Of a DNA stretch of 64,000 nt, positions 43,381 to 52,650 are shown in pieces (the stretch's first letter is position 1; each line of letters starts with the position of its first letter). The stretch covers positions 744,001 through 808,000 of the forward strand of contig NZ_JAIVKK010000001.1 in NCBI RefSeq assembly GCF_020524005.1. The letters are read 5' to 3'. The stretch comes from Microbulbifer aggregans. Its GTDB lineage: Bacteria > Pseudomonadota > Gammaproteobacteria > Pseudomonadales > Cellvibrionaceae. The notes under the pieces were generated by a model. That model worked only from the letters and a program-made list of their open reading frames with translations. It was not told the origin of the DNA and did not search any database. The position numbers and the translations under genes were made by a program.

Positions 43381-45762
43381 TCAATCCCGGGGCGCCTCCG
43401 GGTCAGGTTTTATAGAAACAGGCGTAGCTAACGCCTCTCTACCTTCACCTTCAACTGGCTCCGCCGCGACCTGCTCCACGGGCTGCCTGTAATCGACATT
43501 CACCTCGTGCCCTGCAACCGTAATAGTCCCCCTGCGAGGAAATAGAGGACCTTTAGGGCTTCCCATACCTGGTTCGTTGTAATTACACACCCCATCCGGG
43601 AATACCCGGCGCAGATCATCTACTCGATCAATAATTGCAGATGTAGCCACACCGTAGACACCCTTGGCGATTGCGCGCTCAACGGGTTGCAACGCACACT
43701 TAAAGACATCCCCGGTAATCGGGCCTCCAGCCATTTGCCTGGATGTACTGTAGATTGGAAAATGTGCCATGCAAGCCCCGATCGGCTGATGATTCCACTG
43801 ACCATTCCATACACTTTTACCTGCCGCTATCACATTTCCCTGGTCATCGAAGCAGCGGTCTGTAGCCTCAACAGGACGATTCCCCGCCACACCACGCTCA
43901 GGATGATCCGCAATCTTTTGCATCCAGTGATCAATGATATCCAGGGCCTCGTCAATGGGGTTGTAGGCTTTATTACTAACCCAGATCAACTGATTGTCCG
44001 AGTGTCCTCGGGCCCGCTTGATCCGCTCCCGGGTGACAAACGAAGCAAGGCTATGGTGCATATCCAGTTCGCCCTCAAGGTAATGGCGCACGTCCACAAT
44101 AGGAATTTCTACGTCTCCAAGAAAAACATGGCCCGAGCGATAAATTCCACGGATCGCCTCCAGGCTTGCCGCGCTTCGACGCGCCGGGTTATCGAGACTA
44201 CCCAGGTTCATATTCTGCTCGCTCCAAACCGATAACTTTATCGGAAACACATCGCCATTCATGAACCAAAGGTTTTCACCGCCCTGCTCTGTAGGCGCCT
44301 TCCAGCCCCCAATGGTCGCATTAAGCTTAAGAAATTCGTCCACTCCCAAATTCCCCTGCTGCAACGCAACCAGACCATACTGAACGCCCTGATTGTCCCA
44401 GGCGCTATTGGCATACCCATTACGGCCCGAGCCATAGAATGGCCTCAGATCTTCCCAGTGGGTCCAATGGGTTTTGCGAGCTACGTCATCGGCAAAACTT
44501 TTGCTGAAGTGAACAAAATTCGGGTTGTTAACCAGTGGCACCAAGCCACGCCAACCCTGCACACATTCGGAAGCCCCGTCAGCAATATCCCGGTACCGCC
44601 CATCGAGCAAGCTCGCGGCTTTTTCGAGAACAGCAAAGCGGTGATCGAAATCTTTATGAGCCGCTAACCCCAACACTGGTGTTCTGGCCGTAACGTCTTG
44701 CCATCGGGGATTGTCGACATCCACAACATCAAAAAAATATTCCAGCGGCTCACAATCAAAGACATAAATAGTCTGACTGACCATGTCAGGATAAGAATAC
44801 AGGGGCAAGGCCGCATCAATAACCCCAGGTGCATTCTGAGCAATCAGATATTGCTGGATCGCGCCACCGGACCCGCCAATGCCAACCGTATATAGAGGTT
44901 CGTCATAGAGCGCTTCAAATTGTTTTTTCAATCTCCGCGCGGTGTCTTCTGCCAGCCAAATGTTGTAGTGATTGCTGGTCTGATTTGCCGTGGAATATAC
45001 AATCGCATACCCTCTCGCCAACTGATCTTCCCGGCGCTCTATAATTGCACTCTTACCTATATTTCCCTGGCGCCGCCCAACCCCGACACCACCACGAAAT
45101 TGATAGATCAGGCGCCGATTCCAATTGCTGGTGTTCGGCGCTTCCGCCGTCTCTCCACTACCACGCAGGGCGGCAATTGCGTAGAAAAAACGATTGATCG
45201 TCCCCGTCTCCAGGCGCACAACAAAGTCTGTCGTCTTTCCGTTGACCGTGACCTGATCAATATCTCCCACCGCTTCCTGAAGCGGGCGAAATTTTCCGTC
45301 CCTCGCACTGCGATAAAAATAGGACACTGCGGTCTTGTGACTGCAGTCCCGGCTATAACCGACTATTTCATCGGTCTGCTTTCCCTCACCATCCAAAGCA
45401 AAGACCGGAATCCCCTCACCCTCGTGGTTATCCACCAAAGGCTGCAGGCCAGTGACATCGTTGTCTCCGCACAGGAACGGGTAGGTCGAAGGGCCGGAAA
45501 AAAGGGTCTCAACCGGACCGGTTGCACCAATAGCGATAGGAAACGGGAAATATTCTGCCGGGCGCCCGGATTTGCGGGGGTGCTCACCACTGTAAGCGGC
45601 GATCGGCTCATGGTTCAGAGCACCTTCCGGGACCCCTAGCACAGGAGCCTTCGGGACACCCGGAATTCTCGGAAGCTTCTCGTATCCATACCAGCCCCCC
45701 ACTGCAACAAGCAACGCCACAGACACCGTCACCGCAGAGAGAATCCTTGCTCTCCAAGACAT
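43381..45762 (-). CDS. DUF6351-like membrane-anchored or secreted putative hydrolase
   Basis: A protein of about 793 residues. A hydrophobic N-terminal segment (about 7-25) is a signal peptide or anchor. The body has GYSRDCSHKTAVSYFY, VVRLETGTINRFFYAIA and a glycine-rich GIGGSGGAIQQYLIAQ near 290, which resembles the nucleophile elbow of an alpha/beta hydrolase. These fit the DUF6351 family, whose function is unknown. Several cysteines suggest disulfides after export. The start is the ATG at 45762, five bases after GGAGG; two ATGs upstream overlap that site. It stands alone on the minus strand, 278 bases from cysC. A tannase-like esterase is an alternative. Confidence 0.6.
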   Translation of the reverse strand: MSWRARILSAVTVSVALLVAVGGWYGYEKLPRIPGVPKAPVLGVPEGALNHEPIAAYSGEHPRKSGRPAEYFPFPIAIGATGPVETLFSGPSTYPFLCGDNDVTGLQPLVDNHEGEGIPVFALDGEGKQTDEIVGYSRDCSHKTAVSYFYRSARDGKFRPLQEAVGDIDQVTVNGKTTDFVVRLETGTINRFFYAIAALRGSGETAEAPNTSNWNRRLIYQFRGGVGVGRRQGNIGKSAIIERREDQLARGYAIVYSTANQTSNHYNIWLAEDTARRLKKQFEALYDEPLYTVGIGGSGGAIQQYLIAQNAPGVIDAALPLYSYPDMVSQTIYVFDCEPLEYFFDVVDVDNPRWQDVTARTPVLGLAAHKDFDHRFAVLEKAASLLDGRYRDIADGASECVQGWRGLVPLVNNPNFVHFSKSFADDVARKTHWTHWEDLRPFYGSGRNGYANSAWDNQGVQYGLVALQQGNLGVDEFLKLNATIGGWKAPTEQGGENLWFMNGDVFPIKLSVWSEQNMNLGSLDNPARRSAASLEAIRGIYRSGHVFLGDVEIPIVDVRHYLEGELDMHHSLASFVTRERIKRARGHSDNQLIWVSNKAYNPIDEALDIIDHWMQKIADHPERGVAGNRPVEATDRCFDDQGNVIAAGKSVWNGQWNHQPIGACMAHFPIYSTSRQMAGGPITGDVFKCALQPVERAIAKGVYGVATSAIIDRVDDLRRVFPDGVCNYNEPGMGSPKGPLFPRRGTITVAGHEVNVDYRQPVEQVAAEPVEGEGREALATPVSIKPDPEAPRD

Positions 45763-45992
45763 ATTCGCCTCCATCAAAATACAGATCCCTGTATCGGCAC
45801 CGGAGTGATCCTGCCGCTACTGATTCAGTATATGTGTCGCGATGGAAATCGTTGGCGAGATGGCGGAAGAGACAACTTCAAGAAATGACTGCACACTAAA
45901 ACAGTCTAAAATCCAGGCCGGATATTATTTATCGGAAGGGAGAAAAAGAAGTAGAGCTCGAGGCAAATGAGGTAAAAGCACAAGTACCCAGC

Positions 45993-46025
45993 ATTGCCGG
46001 ATCATCGTTGCGATGATCCGGCAAT
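45993..46025 (-). terminator. Strong hairpin downstream of cysC
   Basis: ATTGCCGGATCATCG and CGATGATCCGGCAAT form a perfect 15-bp stem with a three-base loop, 16 bases after the cysC stop. No T-tract follows, so it may be a processing or stabilising structure, not a classic terminator. Confidence 0.6.
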
Positions 46026-46040
46026 TGAAGCAACACTACC

Positions 46041-46664
46041 TTAAACGATAATGCCACGCTCCTGCAGGGACTTGATGACCGCCTCGACTTCATCTTCCAG
46101 CGTCATCTTGTCGGTGCGCAAGTGCAACTCAGGGCTGACTGGCGCTTCATAAGGATCATCAATACCCGTGAAACCACGGATCTCGCCGGCCCGCGCCTTC
46201 TTGTACAGGCCTTTCGGGTCACGCGCCTCCGCCGCCTCAAGCGAACAATCAATGTAAACCTCCATGAACGGAAGGTCACTTTCTTCGTGCATCTTGCGCA
46301 CCAGAGCGCGATCATCGAAGTAAGGGCTGATAAAGCTACTCAATACCACCACACCAGTGTCGGCGAACAGGCGGGAGATCTCACCCACTCGACGGATATT
46401 TTCCTGGCGATCTTCCGCAGAGAAGCCCAAATTGGAATTGATACCATGACGGATATTATCGCCATCGAGGCGGTAGCTCAGCACACCACGGGCAGCCAAA
46501 GCTTTCTCAACCGCTACAGCAACAGTACTCTTACCTGAACCGGAAAGGCCTGTGAACCACAAGGTCACACCTTTGTGTCCAAGCATCGCCGCGCGGTCAC
46601 CGCGACTGATATCACCGTCGTGCCAATGAATATTGGTTGCTTTGCGTTCAGCTACTTCCGTCAC
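46041..46664 (-). CDS. cysC: Adenylyl-sulfate (APS) kinase
   Basis: A 207-residue kinase that phosphorylates APS to PAPS, the universal sulfate donor. Walker A is GLSGSGKST (39-47), followed by [19 protein letters not shown] (APS-binding) and RADT-like [13 protein letters not shown], and [22 protein letters not shown]. The start is a GTG after AGGGG. CysC is here separate from CysN/CysD, which are not in the window. In assimilation PAPS goes to sulfite, but a free-standing cysC about 7 kb from several sulfotransferase genes also fits supply of PAPS for polysaccharide sulfation. Confidence 0.96.
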   Translation of the reverse strand: MTEVAERKATNIHWHDGDISRGDRAAMLGHKGVTLWFTGLSGSGKSTVAVAVEKALAARGVLSYRLDGDNIRHGINSNLGFSAEDRQENIRRVGEISRLFADTGVVVLSSFISPYFDDRALVRKMHEESDLPFMEVYIDCSLEAAEARDPKGLYKKARAGEIRGFTGIDDPYEAPVSPELHLRTDKMTLEDEVEAVIKSLQERGIIV

Positions 46665-46803
46665 TATTTATCCCCTAATCAATATAGAAAAGCGCCACCC
46701 AGCAAGTCCCCCTAACTGGAAAGCTATAAAATTAGCGCCATTATCCTTGAAAGTCCCGACACAGGTAAAGGTGACCACTAGAACAAATCGCATGAAGAAA
46801 CAA

Positions 46804-46828
46804 AAAACCCGGCATATAGCCGGGTTTT
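46804..46828 (-). terminator. Rho-independent terminator of the tRNA-Pro-Arg-His operon
   Basis: On the minus strand AAAACCCGGC and GCCGGGTTTT form a 10-bp stem with a five-base loop, followed by further T residues, about 23 bases after the CCA of tRNA-His. Confidence 0.92.
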
Positions 46829-46850
46829 AGGGACCAGTAAAGGTCGTATA

Positions 46851-46927
46851 TGGGGTGGCCGACGGGTTTCGAACCCGCGACCTCAGGAGCCACAATCCTG
46901 TGCTCTACCAACTGAGCTACGGCCACC
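46851..46927 (-). tRNA. tRNA-His (GTG)
   Basis: A 77-base cloverleaf including the extra 5' G (G-1) that marks tRNA-His and an encoded CCA after the C73 discriminator. Anticodon loop TTGTGGC (anticodon GTG), T-arm GGGTTCGAAACCC. Last tRNA before the terminator. Confidence 0.97.
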
Positions 46928-47103
46928 ATAAAGAGGTAATCAGCGTCTTGTGGCAACACTGCTTGCCTGGCGATTTTGCCAGACCTAGCCAAACTGCCTG
47001 AGGCAGCTTTATCACCAGACTAGCTGATGAACGGATAGTCATGCGCTTGCTAGCCCGCTGCAGACTCTCACAACCTTGCCGAACACATAGCCACTATGAA
47101 TAA

Positions 47104-47180
47104 TGGCACGCCCGGCAGGACTCGAACCTGCGACCATCCGCTTAGAAGGCGGATGCTCTATCCAGCTGAGCTACGGGCGC
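47104..47180 (-). tRNA. tRNA-Arg (TCT)
   Basis: A 77-base cloverleaf with encoded CCA. Acceptor arm GCGCCCG against CGGGCGT, D-arm TAGCTCAGCTGGATAGAGC, anticodon loop CTTCTAA (anticodon TCT), T-arm CAGGTTCGAGTCCTG. It decodes AGA/AGG. Confidence 0.97.
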
Positions 47181-47197
47181 TTGAAAACCCGGCAAAT

Positions 47198-47274
47198 TGG
47201 TCGGGGCAGAGGGATTCGAACCCCCGACATCCTGCTCCCAAAGCAGGCGCGCTACCAGACTGCGCTATGCCCCG
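47198..47274 (-). tRNA. tRNA-Pro (TGG)
   Basis: A 77-base cloverleaf with encoded CCA. Acceptor arm CGGGGCA against TGCCCCG, anticodon loop TTTGGGA (anticodon TGG), T-arm GGGGGTTCGAATCCCTC. First tRNA of the Pro-Arg-His transcript, an order found in Pseudomonas-like bacteria. Confidence 0.97.
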
Positions 47275-47315
47275 TTTCTCGTTTCAGAAGGTCGCCCCCC
47301 TGTTGGAGAGCGCGC

Positions 47316-47344
47316 ATATTACTTACGCCCCCATAGGCTGTCAA
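47316..47344 (-). promoter_or_regulatory. Promoter of the tRNA-Pro-Arg-His operon
   Basis: On the minus strand TTGACA (47339-47344) and TAATAT (47316-47321) are 17 bases apart, about 40 bases before tRNA-Pro, with a GC-rich discriminator (GCGCGC) behind it. Confidence 0.88.
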
Positions 47345-47547
47345 CGCCGCTAAGCTATTATTTTTAAAGAATTTTTAAAATAGCTCATCCTTTAATCAGA
47401 TTGTTGACTGAATAGGGAAATTGTTCGCGGCCTGTGCGAAAATAGCGTCCTTTCATTAAGCTTCGCAACCAACCCCTACCAAGTCGCGCACTTGCACCAT
47501 AAATCGCTGCAGGTGGCCGGCTTTATGATCAAGTTGAGTAAACTCCT

Positions 47548-48393
47548 ATGTCTGCATTGGTTCTGGACGGAAAAGCCCTGGCTCAGAAAACTGAAGAGGA
47601 ACTGTCCACGCGGGTCGCTGCCCTTAAAGAGAAGAGCGGCGGCCAGACCCCGATTCTTGCCACTATTCTAGTTGGCGATGACCCCGCATCCGCTACGTAC
47701 GTAAAAATGAAAGGCAATGCCTGTCGCCGTATTGGTATGGATTCCCTGCAAGTGGAACTCCCCTCCTCCACGTCCACAGAGCAATTACTCGACAAGATTG
47801 CCGAGCTTAATGGTAACCCCAACGTACACGGGATCCTTCTCCAGCACCCGGTACCCGAGCAAATTGACGAACGCGCCTGTTTTGACGCCATCGCTCTGGA
47901 TAAAGACGTGGACGGCGTAACCTGCCTGGGCTTTGGCCGCATGGCCATGGGTGAAGAGGCCTACGGCTGTGCTACCCCTAAAGGGATCATGCGTCTGCTG
48001 GAAGCCTACAATATTCCTTTGGAAGGCAAGCACGCAGTCGTAGTCGGTCGCAGCCCCATTCTCGGCAAACCGATGGCGGCCATGCTGCTGAACGCTAACG
48101 CGACCGTGACCATCTGCCACTCTCGCACACAGAACCTGGCTGATCATATCCGCCAGGCGGATATCGTAGTCGGTGCAGTGGGCCGCCCGGAGTTCATCAA
48201 GGCTGAGTGGATCAAAGATGACGCTGTCGTAGTCGACGCCGGTTATCACCCCGGTGGTGTTGGGGACATCGAGCTCGCGCCACTTGTTGACCGTGTAGCA
48301 GCCTACACGCCAGTGCCCGGTGGTGTTGGCCCCATGACCATCAATACCCTGATTTATCAATCCGTAGACTCAGGTGAACGCAAGATTGGCTAA
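47548..48393 (+). CDS. folD: Methylenetetrahydrofolate dehydrogenase / cyclohydrolase
   Basis: A 281-residue bifunctional enzyme interconverting 5,10-methylene- and 10-formyl-tetrahydrofolate with NADP. Motifs: [20 protein letters not shown] (about 41-60, with the catalytic lysine in YVKMK), [32 protein letters not shown] (the nucleotide site) and [14 protein letters not shown] near the C-terminus. It starts at an ATG. rsuA begins one base after its stop, so folD, rsuA and rsmC form one operon. Confidence 0.97.
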   Translation: MSALVLDGKALAQKTEEELSTRVAALKEKSGGQTPILATILVGDDPASATYVKMKGNACRRIGMDSLQVELPSSTSTEQLLDKIAELNGNPNVHGILLQHPVPEQIDERACFDAIALDKDVDGVTCLGFGRMAMGEEAYGCATPKGIMRLLEAYNIPLEGKHAVVVGRSPILGKPMAAMLLNANATVTICHSRTQNLADHIRQADIVVGAVGRPEFIKAEWIKDDAVVVDAGYHPGGVGDIELAPLVDRVAAYTPVPGGVGPMTINTLIYQSVDSGERKIG

Positions 48394-48394
48394 C

Positions 48395-49126
48395 ATGAAA
48401 AGCTTGCGACTGGACAAACTGGTCAGTCAGGTCACCGATCTTTCCCGTGCAGAAGTAAAACGTGCGGCCCGACAGGGTCGCATTTCTGTCAATGGTGAAG
48501 TCGTTGAAGATCCGGCACAGAAAGTCCTCGAATCAGATGATGTTGCACTGGACGGAGACTCCCTGCAGGAGCCCGGCCCGCGATACTTCATGCTCAATAA
48601 ACCACTCGGATATGTCTGCGCTACGAAAGACAGCGAGCACCCGACAGTACTCGATCTGATCGACGAGCCCAACAAGCAGAAACTGCACATTGCCGGCCGC
48701 CTCGACATTGATACGACCGGCCTCGTCCTGATTACCGATGATGGCCAGTGGTCACACCGTATCACTTCACCGCGCCACCACTGTGAAAAGACCTATTACG
48801 CCCTGCTGGCCGAAGGCATCGATGACAGCGCAATCGAGAAGTTTGCCAAGGGGATCTGGCTGAACAACGAGAAAAAGCGCACCAAACCCGCCAAGCTCGA
48901 AATCCTGTACCGCAACGAAGTCCGGATTACGATCAGCGAGGGCCGTTACCACCAGGTCAAGCGCATGTTTGCAGCGCTGGATAATCGCGTACTGGAACTC
49001 CACCGTGAGCGCGTCGGAGATATCGTGCTGGACGAAGATCTGCCTGAGGGAGAATACCGGGCCCTCACCAGCGAGGAAATCAGCGGCATGAACGCTGGTT
49101 CGGATACAGGCTCACAGGAAAGTTAA
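48395..49126 (+). CDS. rsuA: 16S rRNA pseudouridine(516) synthase RsuA
   Basis: A 243-residue enzyme of the RsuA/RluB/E/F family that converts U516 of 16S rRNA to pseudouridine. An N-terminal S4 RNA-binding domain (about 1-58, [20 protein letters not shown]) leads to the catalytic motif [10 protein letters not shown] (101-110, catalytic Asp104), and [18 protein letters not shown] lies near the C-terminal end. The start is the ATG at 48395, just after folD; an earlier in-frame GTG at 48374 lies inside folD. The LDKLVSQ start matches RsuA rather than RluB. Confidence 0.88.
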   Translation: MKSLRLDKLVSQVTDLSRAEVKRAARQGRISVNGEVVEDPAQKVLESDDVALDGDSLQEPGPRYFMLNKPLGYVCATKDSEHPTVLDLIDEPNKQKLHIAGRLDIDTTGLVLITDDGQWSHRITSPRHHCEKTYYALLAEGIDDSAIEKFAKGIWLNNEKKRTKPAKLEILYRNEVRITISEGRYHQVKRMFAALDNRVLELHRERVGDIVLDEDLPEGEYRALTSEEISGMNAGSDTGSQES

Positions 49127-49132
49127 CGCACG

Positions 49133-50152
49133 ATGCTCGCCCTACTTTCCCGCCTGGTTTCCCAGGCTTCGGATAAGACCCTCTGGATTGCCGATGAAAA
49201 TAGCAAGCCACTATTACAACGCGGCCTGACCTATCGCGGCGCACTGCTCAGCAACCGCTGGGATATCGTAAAGCAGGCGCAAGCCTGTGGGATCAAGTCA
49301 CACTTCAGTGACTTTGATCTCGCCGCCTGCTCCCAAGACGTTCAGCAGATTATTTACCCGGTATCCAAAGAGAAAGCCGCCGTTCACCACGTCATCAATG
49401 CCGCAGCAACTACGTTGCCTGTTGGCGGTGAACTCGTTCTGCTCGGTGAAAAAAGCAGCGGAATCAAAACCTACGCGCAAAAGGCCGCGCAGCGCTGCCA
49501 GACAGCAAAAAACCTCCAGAAACACGGTAATGAGTATCTGAGCATTTCCACCGTAAACCCTGAGAGTGCAAATGGTGTCGCACTGGATGACAGTGATTAC
49601 CTGACCCTGCAACAACCGGCGGCGCTCGGTGGCCTGTACTCCAAACCGGGGCAATTTGGCTGGAACAAAGTCGATGTCGGCAGCGCACTACTTGCAGAAC
49701 ACTTTCCGTCTTCCCTGCCTGAAGGTCAGGCAAACATCGTAGATCTCGGTTGTGGATACGGTTACCTGAGCGCACGTATCGCGCAACTTGGCGACTACAG
49801 GATTACCGCGACGGACAACAATGCTGCCGCTTTGCGTTCCTGCGCGGAAAACTTTGAGAAGCTGGACATAAAGGGCAATGTATTACCCGGAGATGCCGGG
49901 TCAGAGATCCCAGCCAACAGTGCAGACTTGGTGATCTGCAACCCGCCATTTCACCAGGGCTTCCAGGTAGAAGGTGATCTTACAGACCGTTTCCTGGAAC
50001 AGGCAGCAAGAATCCTGCGCCCGCAGGGTAAGGCACTGTTCGTGGTGAACGAGTTCATTCCGCTTGGCAAGAAAGCACAGCGCTTTTTTTCCACGTCAGA
50101 GTGTCTGGAAAAATCGAAGGGTTTCTGTATCTACAGACTGACGAAGCAGTGA
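49133..50152 (+). CDS. rsmC: 16S rRNA (guanine-N2)-methyltransferase RsmC-like
   Basis: A 339-residue protein with duplicated methyltransferase folds, the first degenerate as in RsmC. The active half has VDLGCGYGYLSARIAQ (about 202-217), the acidic loop TATDNNAAAL and the N2-guanine signature NPPFHQGF near 269. RsmC makes m2G1207 in the 30S subunit; RlmG has a similar layout and is the alternative, but the length and FHQGF motif favour RsmC. It follows rsuA by six bases. Confidence 0.88.
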   Translation: MLALLSRLVSQASDKTLWIADENSKPLLQRGLTYRGALLSNRWDIVKQAQACGIKSHFSDFDLAACSQDVQQIIYPVSKEKAAVHHVINAAATTLPVGGELVLLGEKSSGIKTYAQKAAQRCQTAKNLQKHGNEYLSISTVNPESANGVALDDSDYLTLQQPAALGGLYSKPGQFGWNKVDVGSALLAEHFPSSLPEGQANIVDLGCGYGYLSARIAQLGDYRITATDNNAAALRSCAENFEKLDIKGNVLPGDAGSEIPANSADLVICNPPFHQGFQVEGDLTDRFLEQAARILRPQGKALFVVNEFIPLGKKAQRFFSTSECLEKSKGFCIYRLTKQ

Positions 50153-50193
50153 GTCTGAAACAACCAATGGATCATTAGCAAATCGAATACGGG

Positions 50194-50649
50194 CTAATAA
50201 TCGCGCAGATTAAACAGATTCATGGAAAGCGTGTGCTCTTCCAACTCCTCAAGTTCAAGCAGACGCTCCAGGGCGTGCTTTGCGGAGGGAGTATCGACAC
50301 CATGAAGCAGGTCCCGGTACTGATCCGCCAGGTAAATTTCTATTTCCATCGCTACCTGGCCGATGGCTTCGACATCGCGAATATCGAGATTGCGCAGCCG
50401 CTGCAGAAACTCGGGTTCTCGCCCCTCGGGTGCAAATTGCACCCAGGTGTGCAGGGCGCCTTCACCAATATCCTGGCGAAAGTTTTCCAGCGTATGAATC
50501 ATGGACTCCTCTCGCCGCTTCAACTGATCCAGCAGCAAGCTGGCGCGCTCGTCCGCCGCCAACTGTTCAAACTCTTCGTACTGCTGGCTTAACTTCGAGT
50601 GGAACTCCCTCCCCTCCTGAATCACATCCTCCAAGGTTTTGTAGCGCAT
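50194..50649 (-). CDS. Hypothetical all-helical protein
   Basis: About 151 residues, start taken at the ATG at 50649 (a TTG at 50670 would add seven). The protein is acidic, rich in Glu, Leu and Gln, and predicted to be nearly all alpha-helix (KLSQQYEEFEQLAADERASL; ALERLLELEELEEHTLSMNL). Several E and H residues recall four-helix ferritin-like proteins, but no clear metal-binding motif is present. No signal peptide or membrane helix. It is convergent with rsmC and precedes nothing else on its strand before the end of that unit. Confidence 0.7.
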   Translation of the reverse strand: MRYKTLEDVIQEGREFHSKLSQQYEEFEQLAADERASLLLDQLKRREESMIHTLENFRQDIGEGALHTWVQFAPEGREPEFLQRLRNLDIRDVEAIGQVAMEIEIYLADQYRDLLHGVDTPSAKHALERLLELEELEEHTLSMNLFNLRDY

Positions 50650-50719
50650 CAACGAATCCCGGGAAAACAACTGCCTAAAATCAGTATAGACTCAGGGATC
50701 GATAACACGCCAACCAAAA

Positions 50720-51466
50720 TCACCGTAAGGGGCGAAGACGCGATTCCAGCCTGCGCTGGGGATTCTCCGGGTTCAAAGGTGCAGGAGCCCGACTGGTTAG
50801 CGCCCGTCGACTCAAACCCTGACGACTAAATATACCGATGCAGTTGTTGTAACCCGGGTGCTCGGCCGTCCAGCAACCCTTTAATTGCTGCCGAATGGCT
50901 CCCGTTCGCCAACCGCTCTGCAGCAGCTCTTTCCTACTGGCAAAGTTGCTTACCAGTAGGCCTGTCGTATTAAGTAACCCCAGAAGCTTGCCACACCAGG
51001 TAATATCTGCGTCGATTGCCCGGGCGGCAATACCATCGACATGACCGAACAGGTCATCAATTACCAGATCGAAACGGGCGCTTTCCGCCAGTGCCAATTG
51101 GTCATCCACAAACACACGCGCATCAGCACACTCAAGTCTCGCCCCTTTGACACCAAAGAAACGCCGGGCCACATGCAGATGATTGCGATCGATATCAACG
51201 CCGACGATCTCTTCCGGCGCCAGGAATTGCTGGATCAGTCGGATGACTGCCCCACCGCCGACCCCCAGAACCAATACTCGCCGAATCTGCTCAGCGGGCA
51301 CAAAGAAGGCCGGCAACAATAACAGCTCCCACAATGACCCCTTCAGGGGGTCACGGGGATTCCACTGGGAGTGGAAAACCCCGTTGCTATACAGCCGAAC
51401 ACTCGCACCGTGTGTGCGAACCTCATAACAGCTTTCCGCCGTCTGTTTTTGCCAGAGCAGAGCCAT
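50720..51466 (-). CDS. Spermidine-synthase-like methyltransferase-fold protein
   Basis: A 248-residue Rossmann-fold protein of the spermidine synthase/polyamine aminopropyltransferase superfamily. VLVLGVGGGAVIRLIQQF near 63-80 is the SAM-binding glycine loop, VGVDIDRNHLHVARRFFG near 88-105 the acidic loop and RFDLVIDDLFGH near 131-142 the catalytic-region strand. It lacks the N-terminal beta domain of true spermidine synthases, so the activity is uncertain. It lies six bases downstream of msrC. Confidence 0.75.
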   Translation of the reverse strand: MALLWQKQTAESCYEVRTHGASVRLYSNGVFHSQWNPRDPLKGSLWELLLLPAFFVPAEQIRRVLVLGVGGGAVIRLIQQFLAPEEIVGVDIDRNHLHVARRFFGVKGARLECADARVFVDDQLALAESARFDLVIDDLFGHVDGIAARAIDADITWCGKLLGLLNTTGLLVSNFASRKELLQSGWRTGAIRQQLKGCWTAEHPGYNNCIGIFSRQGLSRRALTSRAPAPLNPENPQRRLESRLRPLR

Positions 51467-51472
51467 TGAGCC

Positions 51473-51949
51473 TCAATCAGTAGGTAGATCGCTGAGTTCG
51501 AGCAGAGTACGGGCAAAGGCTTCTATCCCCGCCAGGTCTGCCTCATCAAAGCGCCCGACTGTCGGGCTGTCGATATCCAGCACACCGAGACAATGTTCAC
51601 CACTGTACAGCGGAACCACAACCTCCGACGCAGACACCGCATCACAGGCAATGTGCCCCGGAAATTCGTGTACATCTTCAACCAATTGAGACTGACCGGT
51701 CGCGACAGCCGTACCGCAAACGCCCTTACCTACCGGTATACGTGTACAGGCAGGCTTACCCTGAAAGGGGCCAAGCCCCAACTCTTCACCACGCAGGAAA
51801 TAAAACCCTGCCCAGTTAATGTCTGGCAGCTCCATAAAGAGCAGCGCACTGGCATTGGCAGTATTGGCCAGCCAGTCGCGCTCATCCGACAGCAAACCGG
51901 TCAGTTGCGCACACAGGGAGTCATAAAATGGGGAAAGCGCTGTAGCCAT
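51473..51949 (-). CDS. msrC: Free methionine-R-sulfoxide reductase (GAF domain)
   Basis: A 158-residue single-GAF protein that reduces free Met-R-sulfoxide. Conserved features: NWAGFYFLRGEELGLGPFQGKPACTRI (split near 44-70), GKGVCGTA with the resolving Cys, FPGHIACDA with the catalytic Cys and VVPLYSGEHCLGVLDIDSP. The three cysteines are where fRMsr enzymes keep them. The start is the ATG at 51949 after GGTG; a TTG at 51961 is weaker. Confidence 0.92.
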   Translation of the reverse strand: MATALSPFYDSLCAQLTGLLSDERDWLANTANASALLFMELPDINWAGFYFLRGEELGLGPFQGKPACTRIPVGKGVCGTAVATGQSQLVEDVHEFPGHIACDAVSASEVVVPLYSGEHCLGVLDIDSPTVGRFDEADLAGIEAFARTLLELSDLPTD

Positions 51950-51985
51950 AAAGAGCACCAATAAAAACCAAAAGCCAAAAACGAA

Positions 51986-52009
51986 GAACCCGCGAAAACT
52001 CGCGGGCTC
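51986..52009 (-). terminator. Terminator downstream of the coiled-coil protein gene
   Basis: On the minus strand GAGCCCGCGA and TCGCGGGTTC form a 10-bp stem (one G-T pair) with a four-base loop, followed by TTCGTTTTTGG. It ends the unit from 52.5 kb. Confidence 0.85.
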
Positions 52010-52047
52010 TTTATAGGCGATCGTAGGATGAAGTCAAATATCAGTGT

Positions 52048-52509
52048 TCACTGATACGGATCAGTCACTGGCTCGTCAGTGCCACCGGACTGCGACTCGT
52101 AAGTTTCAGCATCTACCGTGGGTTTCGCCCACTCACTCTCTTCCGGACTCTCGCCACGGCCGTGAATAGCTGGCGTACTGACGGTAACATCACCAACCGA
52201 AAACTCCTGGGACTTCCTGGCCGACTGCGGTGCAGGCCGGCTGACAGGGGCAGATGGATTAGTGTCTACCTTGCTGTGCAGTACCCGGTTGGCAACCGCG
52301 CCAAGATTCGGCCGGCGGCGCTCCGCCAGCTTTACCGCTTCCAGCTCGGCATTCAGCCGGTTAATTTCCGCCTGCATATCGCCCACTTTGGCCTGTAGAT
52401 CGGTGATCTGTGTCAGCACCCCTTTTACTTTACGGCTTTCCTGCTCATAAAGCACAGCAGCTCCGCCAAAAGCCAGCGCGAAAACAACCAAAATCGAAAA
52501 CTGACGCAT
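52048..52509 (-). CDS. Hypothetical membrane-anchored coiled-coil protein
   Basis: A 153-residue protein. One N-terminal hydrophobic helix (about 4-20, FSILVVFALAFGGAAVLY) is followed by a coiled coil (about 24-62, with heptad LTQITDLQAKVGDMQAEI) and a long Pro/Ser/Glu-rich tail that looks disordered. It is probably anchored in the inner membrane with the rest in the periplasm. No family is recognised. It lies after mksB on the same strand with its own terminator. Confidence 0.75.
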   Translation of the reverse strand: MRQFSILVVFALAFGGAAVLYEQESRKVKGVLTQITDLQAKVGDMQAEINRLNAELEAVKLAERRRPNLGAVANRVLHSKVDTNPSAPVSRPAPQSARKSQEFSVGDVTVSTPAIHGRGESPEESEWAKPTVDAETYESQSGGTDEPVTDPYQ

Positions 52510-52650
52510 CCAAGCCTCCCCTGCTCAAGTGCAAATCAACTAGAAAGTAACATATCCCGACGAATTCTACCGGAACACAGGCTATGTTCCGCGAACTAGC
52601 GCGGAAAACGCAAGTACAAAGCGTGACCAGAAATATGATTACCGGCTGAC

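Noticed and set aside
47096-47353. Two frames over the tRNA-Arg/tRNA-Pro region
   Set aside because: They also translate tRNA genes; composition and lack of a ribosome site exclude them.
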